Origin: G942493375 sp942493375
GTDB taxonomy: Bacteria > Armatimonadota > UBA5829
Direction: 5' to 3'
Length of the DNA: 64,000 nt
Assembly: GCA_942493375.1 (NCBI GenBank)
Contig: OW818698.1
Span: 7,936,001 to 8,000,000 of the forward strand
The notes under the pieces are model-generated. The model had not been told where the DNA came from. It saw only the letters and a program-made list of their open reading frames with translations, and ran no database searches. This document shows positions 8,619 through 16,496 of this stretch, in pieces (positions within the stretch are counted from its first letter, which is position 1; the number at the start of each line of letters is the position of its first letter). Made by a program: the position numbers and the translations under genes.

Positions 8619-8963
8619 ATGAGAAACCCCGACAGGTTCCGTCTTTCGCGTCTTGTCCGCACATCAACTTCAGAAGTATATGTTGTGTGGGACCAGGAAA
8701 CAAGAGCTGGTATGGTGCACCTGCACTTTGCACATGATGTGATTCATGCAGCGATTTTGCTGGAGATCGAGTTCAACGTACAGGACGAAGAAGCTCTCCT
8801 GGAAATGATCGATGAAGATATCGTTTCAAGCTATATGCCAAGTTTCGAACGAGAGGATTTTTTCATCACCATATATCGTGCAGAAGAGACCAGCTCATTC
8901 AGCTATGCCTCAACTGACATGGACGATTTCGATGATGAAGATGATGAAGAAGACGACCGTTGA
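8619..8963 (+). CDS. Hypothetical protein with strongly acidic C-terminus
   Basis: A 114-residue protein of unknown function with a GGAGGT Shine-Dalgarno seven bases before the ATG. Residues 1-95 look like a compact alpha/beta fold containing VYVVWDQETRAGMVHLHF and an acidic helix DEEALLEMIDEDIVSSYM. The last 15 residues are almost all Asp and Glu. Its stop codon overlaps the TTG start of nfo by four bases (TTGA), so the two are translationally coupled. An acidic tail near a DNA-repair nuclease suggests a protein-interaction or DNA-mimic role, but this is speculation. Confidence 0.75.
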   Translation: MRNPDRFRLSRLVRTSTSEVYVVWDQETRAGMVHLHFAHDVIHAAILLEIEFNVQDEEALLEMIDEDIVSSYMPSFEREDFFITIYRAEETSSFSYASTDMDDFDDEDDEEDDR

Positions 8964-9799
8964 AATTTGGAGTCCATATAAGAACAGCCGGTGGCCTGGT
9001 TAAGGCGCTTGAAAGAGCTGAATATCTGGGTTGTGAGACAGTTCAGCTCTTTTCAGGCAATCCTAACTCATGGGTCACAAAACCTCCCGATCCAAGTGAA
9101 TCGGGACTGTTTTGTAACAGGTGCTCTTCACTGGAAATCACCCCAATAGTGCTGCATACCCCCTATCTCCTCAACATGGCATCGCCAGAAGATGAGATCT
9201 GGCAGAAAAGCGTTGAAGCTCTGTGCTTTGCTGTAAACAAGGCCGGTTTTCTGAATGCTGATCATATAGTGACACATATCGGCAGCCATAAAGGCGCTGG
9301 ACTTGAATATGGAGTCAAGCGAATCGCAGAGGCTGTTCACAAGGCCCTGGACTGTGGTAGCTCTGCAGGTATTGCTCTGGAACTGGGAGCCGGATCAGGC
9401 CGGTCCATTGGTTCCAAATTCAGCGAAATCGCCATGATACTGGAAGAAATAGGCAACGAACCAAGGGTAGGTATCTGCATAGATTCTGCACATCTTTATG
9501 GTGCAGGATATGATATCTCTACTGCTGAGGGTGTCATTGCTATGTTTGATGAGATGGAAAGATATGTAGGACACGAAAAACTCCGCGTAGTCCATCTCAA
9601 CGATACAGTCCAGGAACTCGCAAGCGCTAAAGACCGTCATTTCCATATAGGTAAAGGAAATGTAGGCATTGAAGGATTTCGCGCGATTGTCAACCACCCA
9701 TACGCAGTAAACTGCCCCGGTATTATAGAAACACCGGGAGATGATATCTCATTCGACCAGGAGAACCTGGAAGCACTGAGAAATATTCGATTGAAATGA
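8960..9799 (+). CDS. nfo: Endonuclease IV (deoxyribonuclease IV)
   Basis: AP endonuclease that cleaves 5' of abasic sites in base-excision repair. The 279 residues (E. coli 285) begin with MKFGVHIRTAGGL, typical of the TIM-barrel family. Metal-binding and family signatures are visible: VTHIGSHKG, ALELGAGSG (ENTAG-like signature, altered), GICIDSAHLYGAGYD, VVHLNDTV and RHFHIGKGNVG, then PGIIETPG. The start codon is TTG overlapping the previous stop codon. The conserved glutamates of the AP endonuclease 2 signature appear as LELGAG rather than LENTAG, a common variant I would check against structures. Confidence 0.94.
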   Translation: MKFGVHIRTAGGLVKALERAEYLGCETVQLFSGNPNSWVTKPPDPSESGLFCNRCSSLEITPIVLHTPYLLNMASPEDEIWQKSVEALCFAVNKAGFLNADHIVTHIGSHKGAGLEYGVKRIAEAVHKALDCGSSAGIALELGAGSGRSIGSKFSEIAMILEEIGNEPRVGICIDSAHLYGAGYDISTAEGVIAMFDEMERYVGHEKLRVVHLNDTVQELASAKDRHFHIGKGNVGIEGFRAIVNHPYAVNCPGIIETPGDDISFDQENLEALRNIRLK

Positions 9800-9855
9800 T
9801 TACCTCAAATACTAAGTTCAACCTCGTAAAAATATCACCTGGAACTGGATGACAC

Positions 9856-11298
9856 ATGAAACCGCAGGATCATAAAGCAAACACATTCAATCCAACCCTC
9901 CGAGGCATTGACCGCAAGTGGTGGGTACTTGCTGTAGTGGGTATGGGCTCATACATGTCAGCTCTGGATTCCAGCATAGTGAACATCGCACTACCAGTTA
10001 TCTCCCATCAAACTAAAACAACAGTATCAGTAGTGGAATGGGTGGTGCTGGCTTATCTAGTGACATTGAGTTCAACTCTGTTACTATTCGGCCGTTTGGG
10101 AGATATTTATGGAAAACGGCGCATTTTCACACTGGGTATAGGCCTGTTCGGCGTTGGATCCGGACTTTGCGGTATTTCAGGTGATGTAGGTTTTCTGATT
10201 GCTTTCAGGATAGTCCAGGGTATTGGCGCTGCGATGATTATATCACTCAGTCCTGCAATCGTTACTTCTGCTTTTCCAGCTAACGAACGCGGAAAAGCTC
10301 TTGGTCTTCAAGCTACGATGACCTACCTGGGGCTTACTACCGGCCCGGTATTGGGTGGATTCATTACTGAGCATCTGGGTTGGCCATTTATATTTTTTAT
10401 AAATATCCCCATCGTGCTCCTGATGGCGTTTGCAGCATTTCGAGTAATGCAGAAGGATTCCGAAAGATCAACTCAAGCACTCGATCCTGTCGGTTCAGCT
10501 ACACTGGCTGTTGGCGTGGCGACTCTGCTTCTAGCCCTGACTATAGGCAGCGAGAACGGCTGGCATAGTTTGTCGGTTGTTTCTCTGGCGCTATTGTCTC
10601 TCGCTGCTTTCGTAACGTTCATTATTACAGAACGCAGTGTTAAAAATCCCGTTCTGAATTTGAAATTGTTCGCAAACCGCACATTTGCTGCCTCAGTTAT
10701 GGCTGCATATCTGAACTATGTTGCAATTGCAGCAGTAAATTTCCTACTGCCTTTTTTTCTGATACAGGCTTGCAGATACTCCGAATCCAAAGCAGGAATG
10801 TTAATGATGACAGCACCTATAACGATGGTTCTGCTGACTGGCCCGAGTGGTCATGCTTCGGACAAGATAGGGGTAAAACTGCCTGCTACTATAGGGATGA
10901 TACTTACAGTCCTGGGAATGATAATGCTGCGGGGATTGGGCCCAGACGCCACTCCATTTCAGATAGTTCCATTTCTTGCGATTCTTGGCATAGGAGCTGG
11001 ATTATTCACTTCCCCTAACAACAGCGCAATAATGGGAGCTGCTCCTCCTGATATGAAGGGGGTAGCCGGAGCAATGTTGTCAACTGCGCGCACTGTTGGA
11101 TTTGCATCCGGAGTAGCATTAGCAGGCGCAATATATGTATCTCAACTGCATTCCCTGACCAACATCCCCCACCCCGAAGCTATATCCAAAGCAATGCACA
11201 TGAGCCTGCTGGTAGTAGCAATACTAGCCTCAGCAGGAATATTCTTCAGCGCAATGAGAGGCAATACCAGTAGTGGAAAGTTGATAGTTGAGAGTTGA
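9856..11298 (+). CDS. MFS drug exporter, DHA2 (EmrB/QacA) family, 14 TM segments
   Basis: Proton-coupled exporter in the inner membrane. The N-terminus has SALDSSIVNIALPVI (the DHA2 motif D1), LGDIYGKRRIF between TM2 and TM3 (motif A), and motif C near LGLTTGPVLGGFI. At 480 residues it has the size and hydrophobicity of the 14-TM subfamily. Substrates cannot be predicted. The reading frame ends inside a heptamer-repeat block (11273-11474), so its last seven or so residues (KLIVES region) are repeat-encoded and probably a late replacement of the native end. It follows nfo by 56 bp. Confidence 0.92.
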   Translation: MKPQDHKANTFNPTLRGIDRKWWVLAVVGMGSYMSALDSSIVNIALPVISHQTKTTVSVVEWVVLAYLVTLSSTLLLFGRLGDIYGKRRIFTLGIGLFGVGSGLCGISGDVGFLIAFRIVQGIGAAMIISLSPAIVTSAFPANERGKALGLQATMTYLGLTTGPVLGGFITEHLGWPFIFFINIPIVLLMAFAAFRVMQKDSERSTQALDPVGSATLAVGVATLLLALTIGSENGWHSLSVVSLALLSLAAFVTFIITERSVKNPVLNLKLFANRTFAASVMAAYLNYVAIAAVNFLLPFFLIQACRYSESKAGMLMMTAPITMVLLTGPSGHASDKIGVKLPATIGMILTVLGMIMLRGLGPDATPFQIVPFLAILGIGAGLFTSPNNSAIMGAAPPDMKGVAGAMLSTARTVGFASGVALAGAIYVSQLHSLTNIPHPEAISKAMHMSLLVVAILASAGIFFSAMRGNTSSGKLIVES

Positions 11299-11474
11299 TA
11301 GTTGAGAGTTGAAAGTTGAGAGTTGAGAGGTGAGAGGTGAGAGTTGAGAGGTGAGAGGTGAGAGTTGAGAGGTGAGAGGTGAGAGTTAGGCACGATCCAC
11401 TTTTCACTATCCACTTTTCACTATCTACTATCCACTTTCCACTTTCCACTTTCAACTTTCAACTATCCACTATT
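11273..11474. repeat. Heptamer minisatellite with an inverted second half
   Basis: From 11273 to about 11390 units of AGTTGAG, AGGTGAG and AGTTGAT repeat head to tail. From about 11397 to 11474 their complements recur (CCACTTT, CAACTTT, CCACTAT), so the two halves can fold into a long imperfect hairpin. The block supplies the last codons of the MFS gene and abuts the stop codon of the convergent ruvC. Confidence 0.9.
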
Positions 11475-11964
11475 TCGCGTTTTTTAGTCTTTCGGAGTGG
11501 GCGTGGCAGATGCAGATGGCCAGGGCGTCGGCTGCGTCGTCTGGTTTGGGGATTTCTTTGATTGATAGGATCCTCTGGATCATATATTGCACCTGATGCT
11601 TCTCGGCATTTCCTTCTCCGGTCACAGCCTGTTTTATTTCCGGTGGGGTGTATTCCACTACTTCAATGCCTTTTTGAGCGGCAGCCAGCTGCATAACTCC
11701 AGTGGACTTGCCTACAGCGATAAAAGTTGTCTGGTTCTTTGCAAAGAAGAGTCTCTCCATAACCACAACATTGGGTTTAAACGCTTCCAGAAGTTGGTTT
11801 AGATCGTTATAAATCATCAACAATCTCTCAGCAATCGGCAGACGTGGAGGAGTTGTAATTACTCCATAATCGAGCATCTTAGGGGTAGAACCAACCCTAT
11901 CCACCACTCCAAAACCAGTCGTAGCAGTTCCAGGGTCTATACCAAGTATTCTTAGAGTATCCAT
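11470..11964 (-). CDS. ruvC: Crossover junction endodeoxyribonuclease RuvC
   Basis: Holliday-junction resolvase, a homodimer that cuts symmetric junctions made by RuvAB. The 164 residues include all four acidic catalytic positions in context: ILGIDPGTATTGFG (first Asp), VVMERLFFAKNQTT (Glu), and the paired acidic residues in PDDAADALAICICHA. ruvA and ruvB are not in the window. No strong ribosome binding site precedes ATG 11964. The stop codon lies at the edge of the minisatellite. Confidence 0.95.
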   Translation of the reverse strand: MDTLRILGIDPGTATTGFGVVDRVGSTPKMLDYGVITTPPRLPIAERLLMIYNDLNQLLEAFKPNVVVMERLFFAKNQTTFIAVGKSTGVMQLAAAQKGIEVVEYTPPEIKQAVTGEGNAEKHQVQYMIQRILSIKEIPKPDDAADALAICICHAHSERLKNAK

Positions 11965-11999
11965 GTTTTAACTATCCACAATTTTATTAGAGATTTGGA

Positions 12000-12148
12000 A
12001 TTCTCACGCAAAGCCGCAAAGGCGCTAAAAAGGAAAAACGTCTACTCACCAGTTACATTGTAGTTTTATACCTTATCTAGAAGAGCCTGTAAAGCATTTA
12101 ACAAACATGCAAGCCATTCTTAGCGCCTTTGCGGCTTTGCGTGAGAAT
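12000..12148. repeat. Inverted repeat with 29-bp perfect arms
   Basis: Left arm 12000-12028 (CACGCAAAGCCGCAAAGGC core) and right arm 12120-12148 are exact reverse complements separated by 91 bases. It lies between ruvC and the convergent side of the 12187 oxidoreductase gene. The core motif resembles short repeats found in many bacterial genomes; no transposase is nearby. Confidence 0.9.
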
Positions 12149-12186
12149 AAAAAAAGTTGCCGTTTCGCACATTTTAAGAGCGAAGT

Positions 12187-13233
12187 TCATACAGGTAGGG
12201 CGGAATAGTCAACCTCAACAAACTGCCTTTCAAGATATGATTTTTCCATCGCAAACAAAATCAGCAGGTCCTTTAGCGAATCTTCAAATGTGCAGATCGG
12301 TTCTTCATTGCCGGCGAGGACTTCGCTGAAATGAACAAACACTTCCGGGAGTGTATTGCCGTGCATGCCACGGTCCAGCTCAGCATCAATCGGCAATCTG
12401 GCTTTGTCCATAGATTTATCCAGCCCTGCAGGCTTGCGATGATATGAGTATAGATTATCCCTTACCAGCACATCATCCACAAGCGATCCTTTGTCACCAT
12501 ACAAACCGTAGGTAAACATCCGCTGTGGAGGATCTACTACACCTAAAAGCATAGTAGTTCTGGCAATCCGTCCGTCTTCAAATTCCATGATAGCCTGGTA
12601 GTTGTCAGGAGACACCATTTGTGTGCCTGCCAGTGGAGATCTACTCGCAAGGCAGGCAACCCGGACAGGATCACCCATAAACCAGCGCACAAAGCTCAGA
12701 GGATGAACCATTCCGTGCAGCAGCATCTTGACTTCTCTGGCCCAGGGACGTGTAGCAACCACGGGGCGGTAGTCGTGAACATATGAGGCCTCAGCAGTAA
12801 TCATATTGCCAAGCAAACCATCATCATATATCTGCCTGACCATCCGACCCATTCGCTCGGAGCGATAAGTCTCCACCACCATCACCTGCCGGTCGACTTC
12901 TTTCCTCAGGACCGCTATATCTCGTGCCTGATCAATTGATTCTACCAGGGGTTTGGTTGTGATGACGTGCTTATGAGCTTTCAATGCAGCGGTGATATAT
13001 TCATAATGTTCACCAACAAATACACCAACCACATCAACATCTTCACGTTGTAATAATGCGCTTATATCGGTGGTAAAGAATGGTATGCCGTGTTCTTCAG
13101 CCACAGCTTTCTTTGAGGGGTCAATGTCACAGGCAGCCACGATGCTTATTCCAACATTTTGCATAGCATTGATGCCAAGAGTGCATCTGCCATGTGCACC
13201 AAGTCCGATCAGACCAACACCTATCATATTCAT
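12187..13233 (-). CDS. Gfo/Idh/MocA family oxidoreductase
   Basis: NAD(P)-dependent dehydrogenase-like protein of 348 residues. The Rossmann fold starts with VGLIGLGAHGRCTLG and the family motif appears as TTKPLVESID in place of EKP, keeping the lysine-proline pair. The C-terminal domain has the HPLSFVRWFMGDP helix region typical of the family, with a histidine in place for catalysis. It is a distant paralog of the partial gene at the window start. It sits downstream of the HAD gene on the same strand but is separated by 225 bp with a repeat, so it is probably a separate unit. The substrate is unknown. Confidence 0.88.
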   Translation of the reverse strand: MNMIGVGLIGLGAHGRCTLGINAMQNVGISIVAACDIDPSKKAVAEEHGIPFFTTDISALLQREDVDVVGVFVGEHYEYITAALKAHKHVITTKPLVESIDQARDIAVLRKEVDRQVMVVETYRSERMGRMVRQIYDDGLLGNMITAEASYVHDYRPVVATRPWAREVKMLLHGMVHPLSFVRWFMGDPVRVACLASRSPLAGTQMVSPDNYQAIMEFEDGRIARTTMLLGVVDPPQRMFTYGLYGDKGSLVDDVLVRDNLYSYHRKPAGLDKSMDKARLPIDAELDRGMHGNTLPEVFVHFSEVLAGNEEPICTFEDSLKDLLILFAMEKSYLERQFVEVDYSALPV

Positions 13234-13299
13234 TCACCAGCACAAGGATATAGAATTGGGTATGGGAGTCCAGTTTTAAGTCGGAGGAAGTTGAGTAGA

Positions 13300-13334
13300 A
13301 TGGATGCGGCAATCCTGATGACAACCGCATCCAT
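13300..13334 (-). terminator. Hairpin between the HAD and oxidoreductase genes
   Basis: ATGGATGCGG (13300-13309) pairs with CCGCATCCAT (13325-13334). It lies beyond the long palindrome downstream of the HAD gene. There is no T tract, so terminator activity is uncertain. Confidence 0.35.
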
Positions 13335-13341
13335 GTATTGG

Positions 13342-13420
13342 AACAATGTCATCCTGAGGAACGAAGGATCTGCTTTTATGGATAGAAAGCAGATCCTTCG
13401 TTCCTCAGGATGACATTGTT
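13342..13420. repeat. Dispersed palindrome family 1, copy a
   Basis: A perfect 34-bp stem with an 11-base loop containing the family core TCATCCTGAGGAACGAAGG and its complement. The right flank reads CAGCAACTCTGAAATGTTAC, matching the flanks of copies at 23326 and 46922. Confidence 0.92.
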
Positions 13421-13458
13421 CAGCAACTCTGAAATGTTACCATGGTCTTTACAAAACA

Positions 13459-14304
13459 CTATTTAGGAAAGAGTAACTTTTTCAAACCGGCCAGGTTGCC
13501 GAAATCTGAAATAATAACGTCAGCGCCTGCTTTGATAAGTCTTTCGCGCTTCCATTCATTTAGTCCAGCGCCTGTGATCTCATCTGAAGCCACACCAACA
13601 GCCAGCCCACCTGCCTGTTTGCAGTTTTCAATCTCCACAAATCCATCACCAAACACAACCAGACTATCTCCACTGAGGTTGTATTTTACCAGGATATCAT
13701 TGATAACTTTAGCTTTCGACCGTTCCCAGTAGTTGTCCAAAGCTCCATAAATGTGTTCTCCAAAGAAATGGGCAACACCTACTGCACCAGCTTCATGAAC
13801 AACATTATCATGGTCGGTTCCACTGGCTACATACATCTTTATATCACGGGCAGCGAGTTCTGTGAGGAACTTCACTGAACCCAGCACTGTGACGTCCTTA
13901 GGATGCATATGTCCGGCTTCAAGATCATGAACTCTATGTTGAATTCTGTCCCAGAGTCTGCGTATATATTCTTTCTTGTATTCCATGGGTTCCAGAGCAA
14001 CACCACCGCGCTTGGTAACTTCCTGAGCGATGAACATCATCTGATAGATAGTGTCAATACCTGTAGACTGTCCGATATAGTCCCAGGCCAGTGCATTCAG
14101 GGTGTCATCATCCTCGTGGTTTGGTGTATCTTTGAGGTAGCCCACAATTAATGGTGCCATAACATACTGCCAGCCTTCGCGAAGCAGTGATATTGTCCCA
14201 TCGAAGTCAAACAGAGCAAATTTGAAATTGTGGAAGTCGGCGTCATTGTTAATGATTTCGATATAACCGGATTTCTTCCCGGCTGGTGTAGATGTGTCTG
14301 TCAA
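13459..14304 (-). CDS. HAD superfamily hydrolase (phosphatase-like)
   Basis: Haloacid-dehalogenase fold phosphatase of 281 residues, cytosolic. Motif I is FALFDFDGTISLL with both catalytic aspartates, motif II is MYVASGTD, and the lysine of motif III falls near WERSKAKVIND. Motif IV is VFGDGFVEIENCK, where the usual DD pair becomes D-G-x-x-E. The start is TTG 14304 behind GGAGG. It lies 78 bp below guaB and close to rpiB and the transaldolase gene, so a sugar phosphate or nucleotide is a plausible substrate. The long cap region between motifs I and II (about 120 residues) suggests a C1 helical cap. Confidence 0.85.
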   Translation of the reverse strand: MTDTSTPAGKKSGYIEIINNDADFHNFKFALFDFDGTISLLREGWQYVMAPLIVGYLKDTPNHEDDDTLNALAWDYIGQSTGIDTIYQMMFIAQEVTKRGGVALEPMEYKKEYIRRLWDRIQHRVHDLEAGHMHPKDVTVLGSVKFLTELAARDIKMYVASGTDHDNVVHEAGAVGVAHFFGEHIYGALDNYWERSKAKVINDILVKYNLSGDSLVVFGDGFVEIENCKQAGGLAVGVASDEITGAGLNEWKRERLIKAGADVIISDFGNLAGLKKLLFPK

Positions 14305-14382
14305 AACTTATTTATCCTCCCTGGACTGGGGGTTAGTAATTGGTGGCCAGTCTGACAACTGACCACACAATATTTCTATATG

Positions 14383-15921
14383 CTACTTGATACCAAATTT
14401 AGGTTCTCTGTAGCTGTAAAGACTATGCACGCTGCCCTCTGCCTGAGCTGCTGCCGTGCGGTGTTCAAACCGCATCTTGCCTGAATATAAACTCTCCCGC
14501 AGAGCATCAACGCTCTGGAAACCCATATCCTGGAAGCTCTGCTGCAGACCTTTCATGAGATATGGCATATAATCAACCATCGAGCCCCGGTCTAATACTG
14601 TGCCGGAGACACCCTGAGGAACTGTAACGTTATCATTCTCATTCAGATACCGTTTGCCTCCGCCGACAGCCATAGCTTCAACGCTGGCCATACCTCGATA
14701 GCGTTTAACACGCATTCCATTCTCATAGAAATAGTGACCTGGAGCTTCGGAGGTTCCTGCTAACAGATATCCTGCCATAACAGCGCCAGCGCCGATTGAC
14801 AAGGCCTTTGCAATATGTCCGATCCCTGCTATGCCTCCATCAGCAATTACGGGAACTCCATACTCTTTGGCGGCTTGAGCGCAACTGTATACAGCCGATG
14901 CTTGAGGTCTACCCACAGCCATCATATTCTGCGTAATACATATAGAACCAGGCCCCATGCCAATCCGCAGCGCATCAGCACCAGCTTCAATCAATGCCAC
15001 AGCCTGGTATTTGGTTACAACATTACCGGCGATGACATCGATTTGTGGGAAATTGTCTTTGATGAAGCGAAGCATATCCATCTGGTAAACCGAGAAACCC
15101 TGTGCTGAGTCAATCAGGAGGACATCCACTCCGGAGTCCACTAATGCTTCAACTCTTTCCCTGTCTTCCGGTTTCGTGGAAATGGCGGCTCCAACCAGAA
15201 GCTGTTTGCCGGCACTTTTCGATGAATTGGGGAAGTCTTTATTCTTTACCAGATCGCTTCTGGATAGAAGTGCTACCAGCCTGTAGTCTTTATCAACAAC
15301 TGGAAGCTTGCCTCTTTTACTCTGTTTCAATATCTGGTTGGCATCATGAAGAGTTACGCCCTCATCTGCTACTGTCAGATCGGTGGTCATAACTTCGCTG
15401 AGAGGACGGGATCGGTTCTTTTCAAAATCAATGTCCCTGTTGGTTACAATGCCTACAAGCTTAGAACCCAGTGTTCCATCCTGCGTGATCGGTATCCCGC
15501 TGAAGCCATGTTCCTTCTTGATACGGTCAACATCACCCACAGTATGGTTGGGACTTAAAACAACAGGATCAGCAATAAATCCATTCTCAAATCGTTTTAC
15601 TTTGCGGACATGTTCAATCTGGGCTTCAATAGTGTTGTTGTAATGGATAATACCTATTCCACCCAACAATGCCAAATAAGCAGCCATCTCCCATTCGGTT
15701 ACGGTGTCCATCGGCGAACTGACAATTGGTCGCTTGATCCTGATGTTACGAGTTACATTACTCTCAAGATCAGCTTCGCTGGCCTGAAAGTCTATATATC
15801 CAGGAAGGACTATGAAGTCATCGTATGTGAGACCGTTCCCGCTGGAGAACAGCTCCTCGGCGCTCAGACCATCCTTAACCTCAAACGCACGATCAGCTAT
15901 CTTCCTTGCGTCAAATTCCAT
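14383..15921 (-). CDS. guaB: IMP dehydrogenase (eukaryote-like type)
   Basis: Oxidises IMP to XMP with NAD+, the committed step of GMP synthesis. The 512 residues contain the barrel start GLTYDDFIVLPGYIDF, two CBS domains at about 120-240 (FSGIPITQDG and KRGKLPVVDKDYRLVAL), the phosphate loop GMGPGSICITQ with the catalytic Cys, and PVIADGGI. Length and many segments (GSICITQ, RYRGMASVEAM, PQGVSGTVLDRGS, FEHRTAAAQAEG) match human-type IMPDH (514 residues) better than the usual bacterial GSICTT type. GGAGG precedes ATG 15921 by nine bases. It is probably driven by its own promoter. Confidence 0.96.
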   Translation of the reverse strand: MEFDARKIADRAFEVKDGLSAEELFSSGNGLTYDDFIVLPGYIDFQASEADLESNVTRNIRIKRPIVSSPMDTVTEWEMAAYLALLGGIGIIHYNNTIEAQIEHVRKVKRFENGFIADPVVLSPNHTVGDVDRIKKEHGFSGIPITQDGTLGSKLVGIVTNRDIDFEKNRSRPLSEVMTTDLTVADEGVTLHDANQILKQSKRGKLPVVDKDYRLVALLSRSDLVKNKDFPNSSKSAGKQLLVGAAISTKPEDRERVEALVDSGVDVLLIDSAQGFSVYQMDMLRFIKDNFPQIDVIAGNVVTKYQAVALIEAGADALRIGMGPGSICITQNMMAVGRPQASAVYSCAQAAKEYGVPVIADGGIAGIGHIAKALSIGAGAVMAGYLLAGTSEAPGHYFYENGMRVKRYRGMASVEAMAVGGGKRYLNENDNVTVPQGVSGTVLDRGSMVDYMPYLMKGLQQSFQDMGFQSVDALRESLYSGKMRFEHRTAAAQAEGSVHSLYSYREPKFGIK

Positions 15922-15958
15922 ACCTGCACGCCTCCCATTGCTTCGATTACTTCATTTA

Positions 15959-15988
15959 ATTATACTACAATTGGCCCCTAATCCCCAA
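15959..15988 (-). promoter_or_regulatory. Putative sigma-70 promoter for guaB
   Basis: Minus-strand TTGGGG (15983-15988), 18 bases, TATAAT (15959-15964), about 38 bases upstream of the guaB ATG. The -10 box is perfect and the -35 box is fair. It lies in the 106-bp gap between rpiB and guaB. Confidence 0.5.
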
Positions 15989-16027
15989 GGCGAGAGCTTA
16001 ACGAACGAGATTAGCCGCGTTTAATCA

Positions 16028-16483
16028 TCAAATATTCTGCCTGCTTTCCAGTGCCTTTACTTTGTTCAAGCGACGCACAAACCGTTCAGACTCCTTGAAT
16101 TGGGCATTCAGGAATGTCTGAACCAGATCCCAGGCGAGAGATTTCCCGGTAACACGCCCACCAAGGCACATGACGTTCATATCATCATCTTCTACACCCT
16201 GGTGAGCTGAGAATGCATCGGTAATAAGGGATGCACGCACACCGAACACTTTGTTTGCTGCAACATTGGCCCCCACGCCACTTCCACAAATAGCTAAACC
16301 ACGATCAATCACGCCTCTAGATACTGCTTCAGCCATTGGTAATACAAAATCCGGATAGTCATCCCCATTGACCATTTCATCGGCTCCGAAGTCTACAACT
16401 TCATAACCAGCACCCTTAAGGTTTGCAACCAAATAGGTTTTCAGCTCATATCCACCATGATCTGCAGAAATTCCAATACGCAT
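16028..16483 (-). CDS. rpiB: Ribose 5-phosphate isomerase B
   Basis: Interconverts ribose 5-phosphate and ribulose 5-phosphate in the non-oxidative pentose-phosphate pathway. The 151-residue RpiB/LacAB fold starts with MRIGISADHGGYELK (catalytic Asp-His region). The active-site cysteine loop is AICGSGVGANVAANK, and the second conserved block is DDDMNVMCLGGR. It lies 13 bp downstream of the transaldolase gene on the same strand, so the pair form an operon for the non-oxidative branch. The RpiB-specific threonine next to the active-site Cys (CGTG) is replaced by Ser. Confidence 0.94.
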   Translation of the reverse strand: MRIGISADHGGYELKTYLVANLKGAGYEVVDFGADEMVNGDDYPDFVLPMAEAVSRGVIDRGLAICGSGVGANVAANKVFGVRASLITDAFSAHQGVEDDDMNVMCLGGRVTGKSLAWDLVQTFLNAQFKESERFVRRLNKVKALESRQNI

Positions 16484-16496
16484 CGTCTTACCTGTA

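Noticed and set aside
11273..11474. CRISPR array
   Set aside because: Units are seven-base tandem repeats without spacers, and no cas gene is near.
13342..13420. Insertion sequence or transposon ends
   Set aside because: The palindromes contain no open frame and no transposase gene is in the window, so they are listed as non-autonomous repeats.
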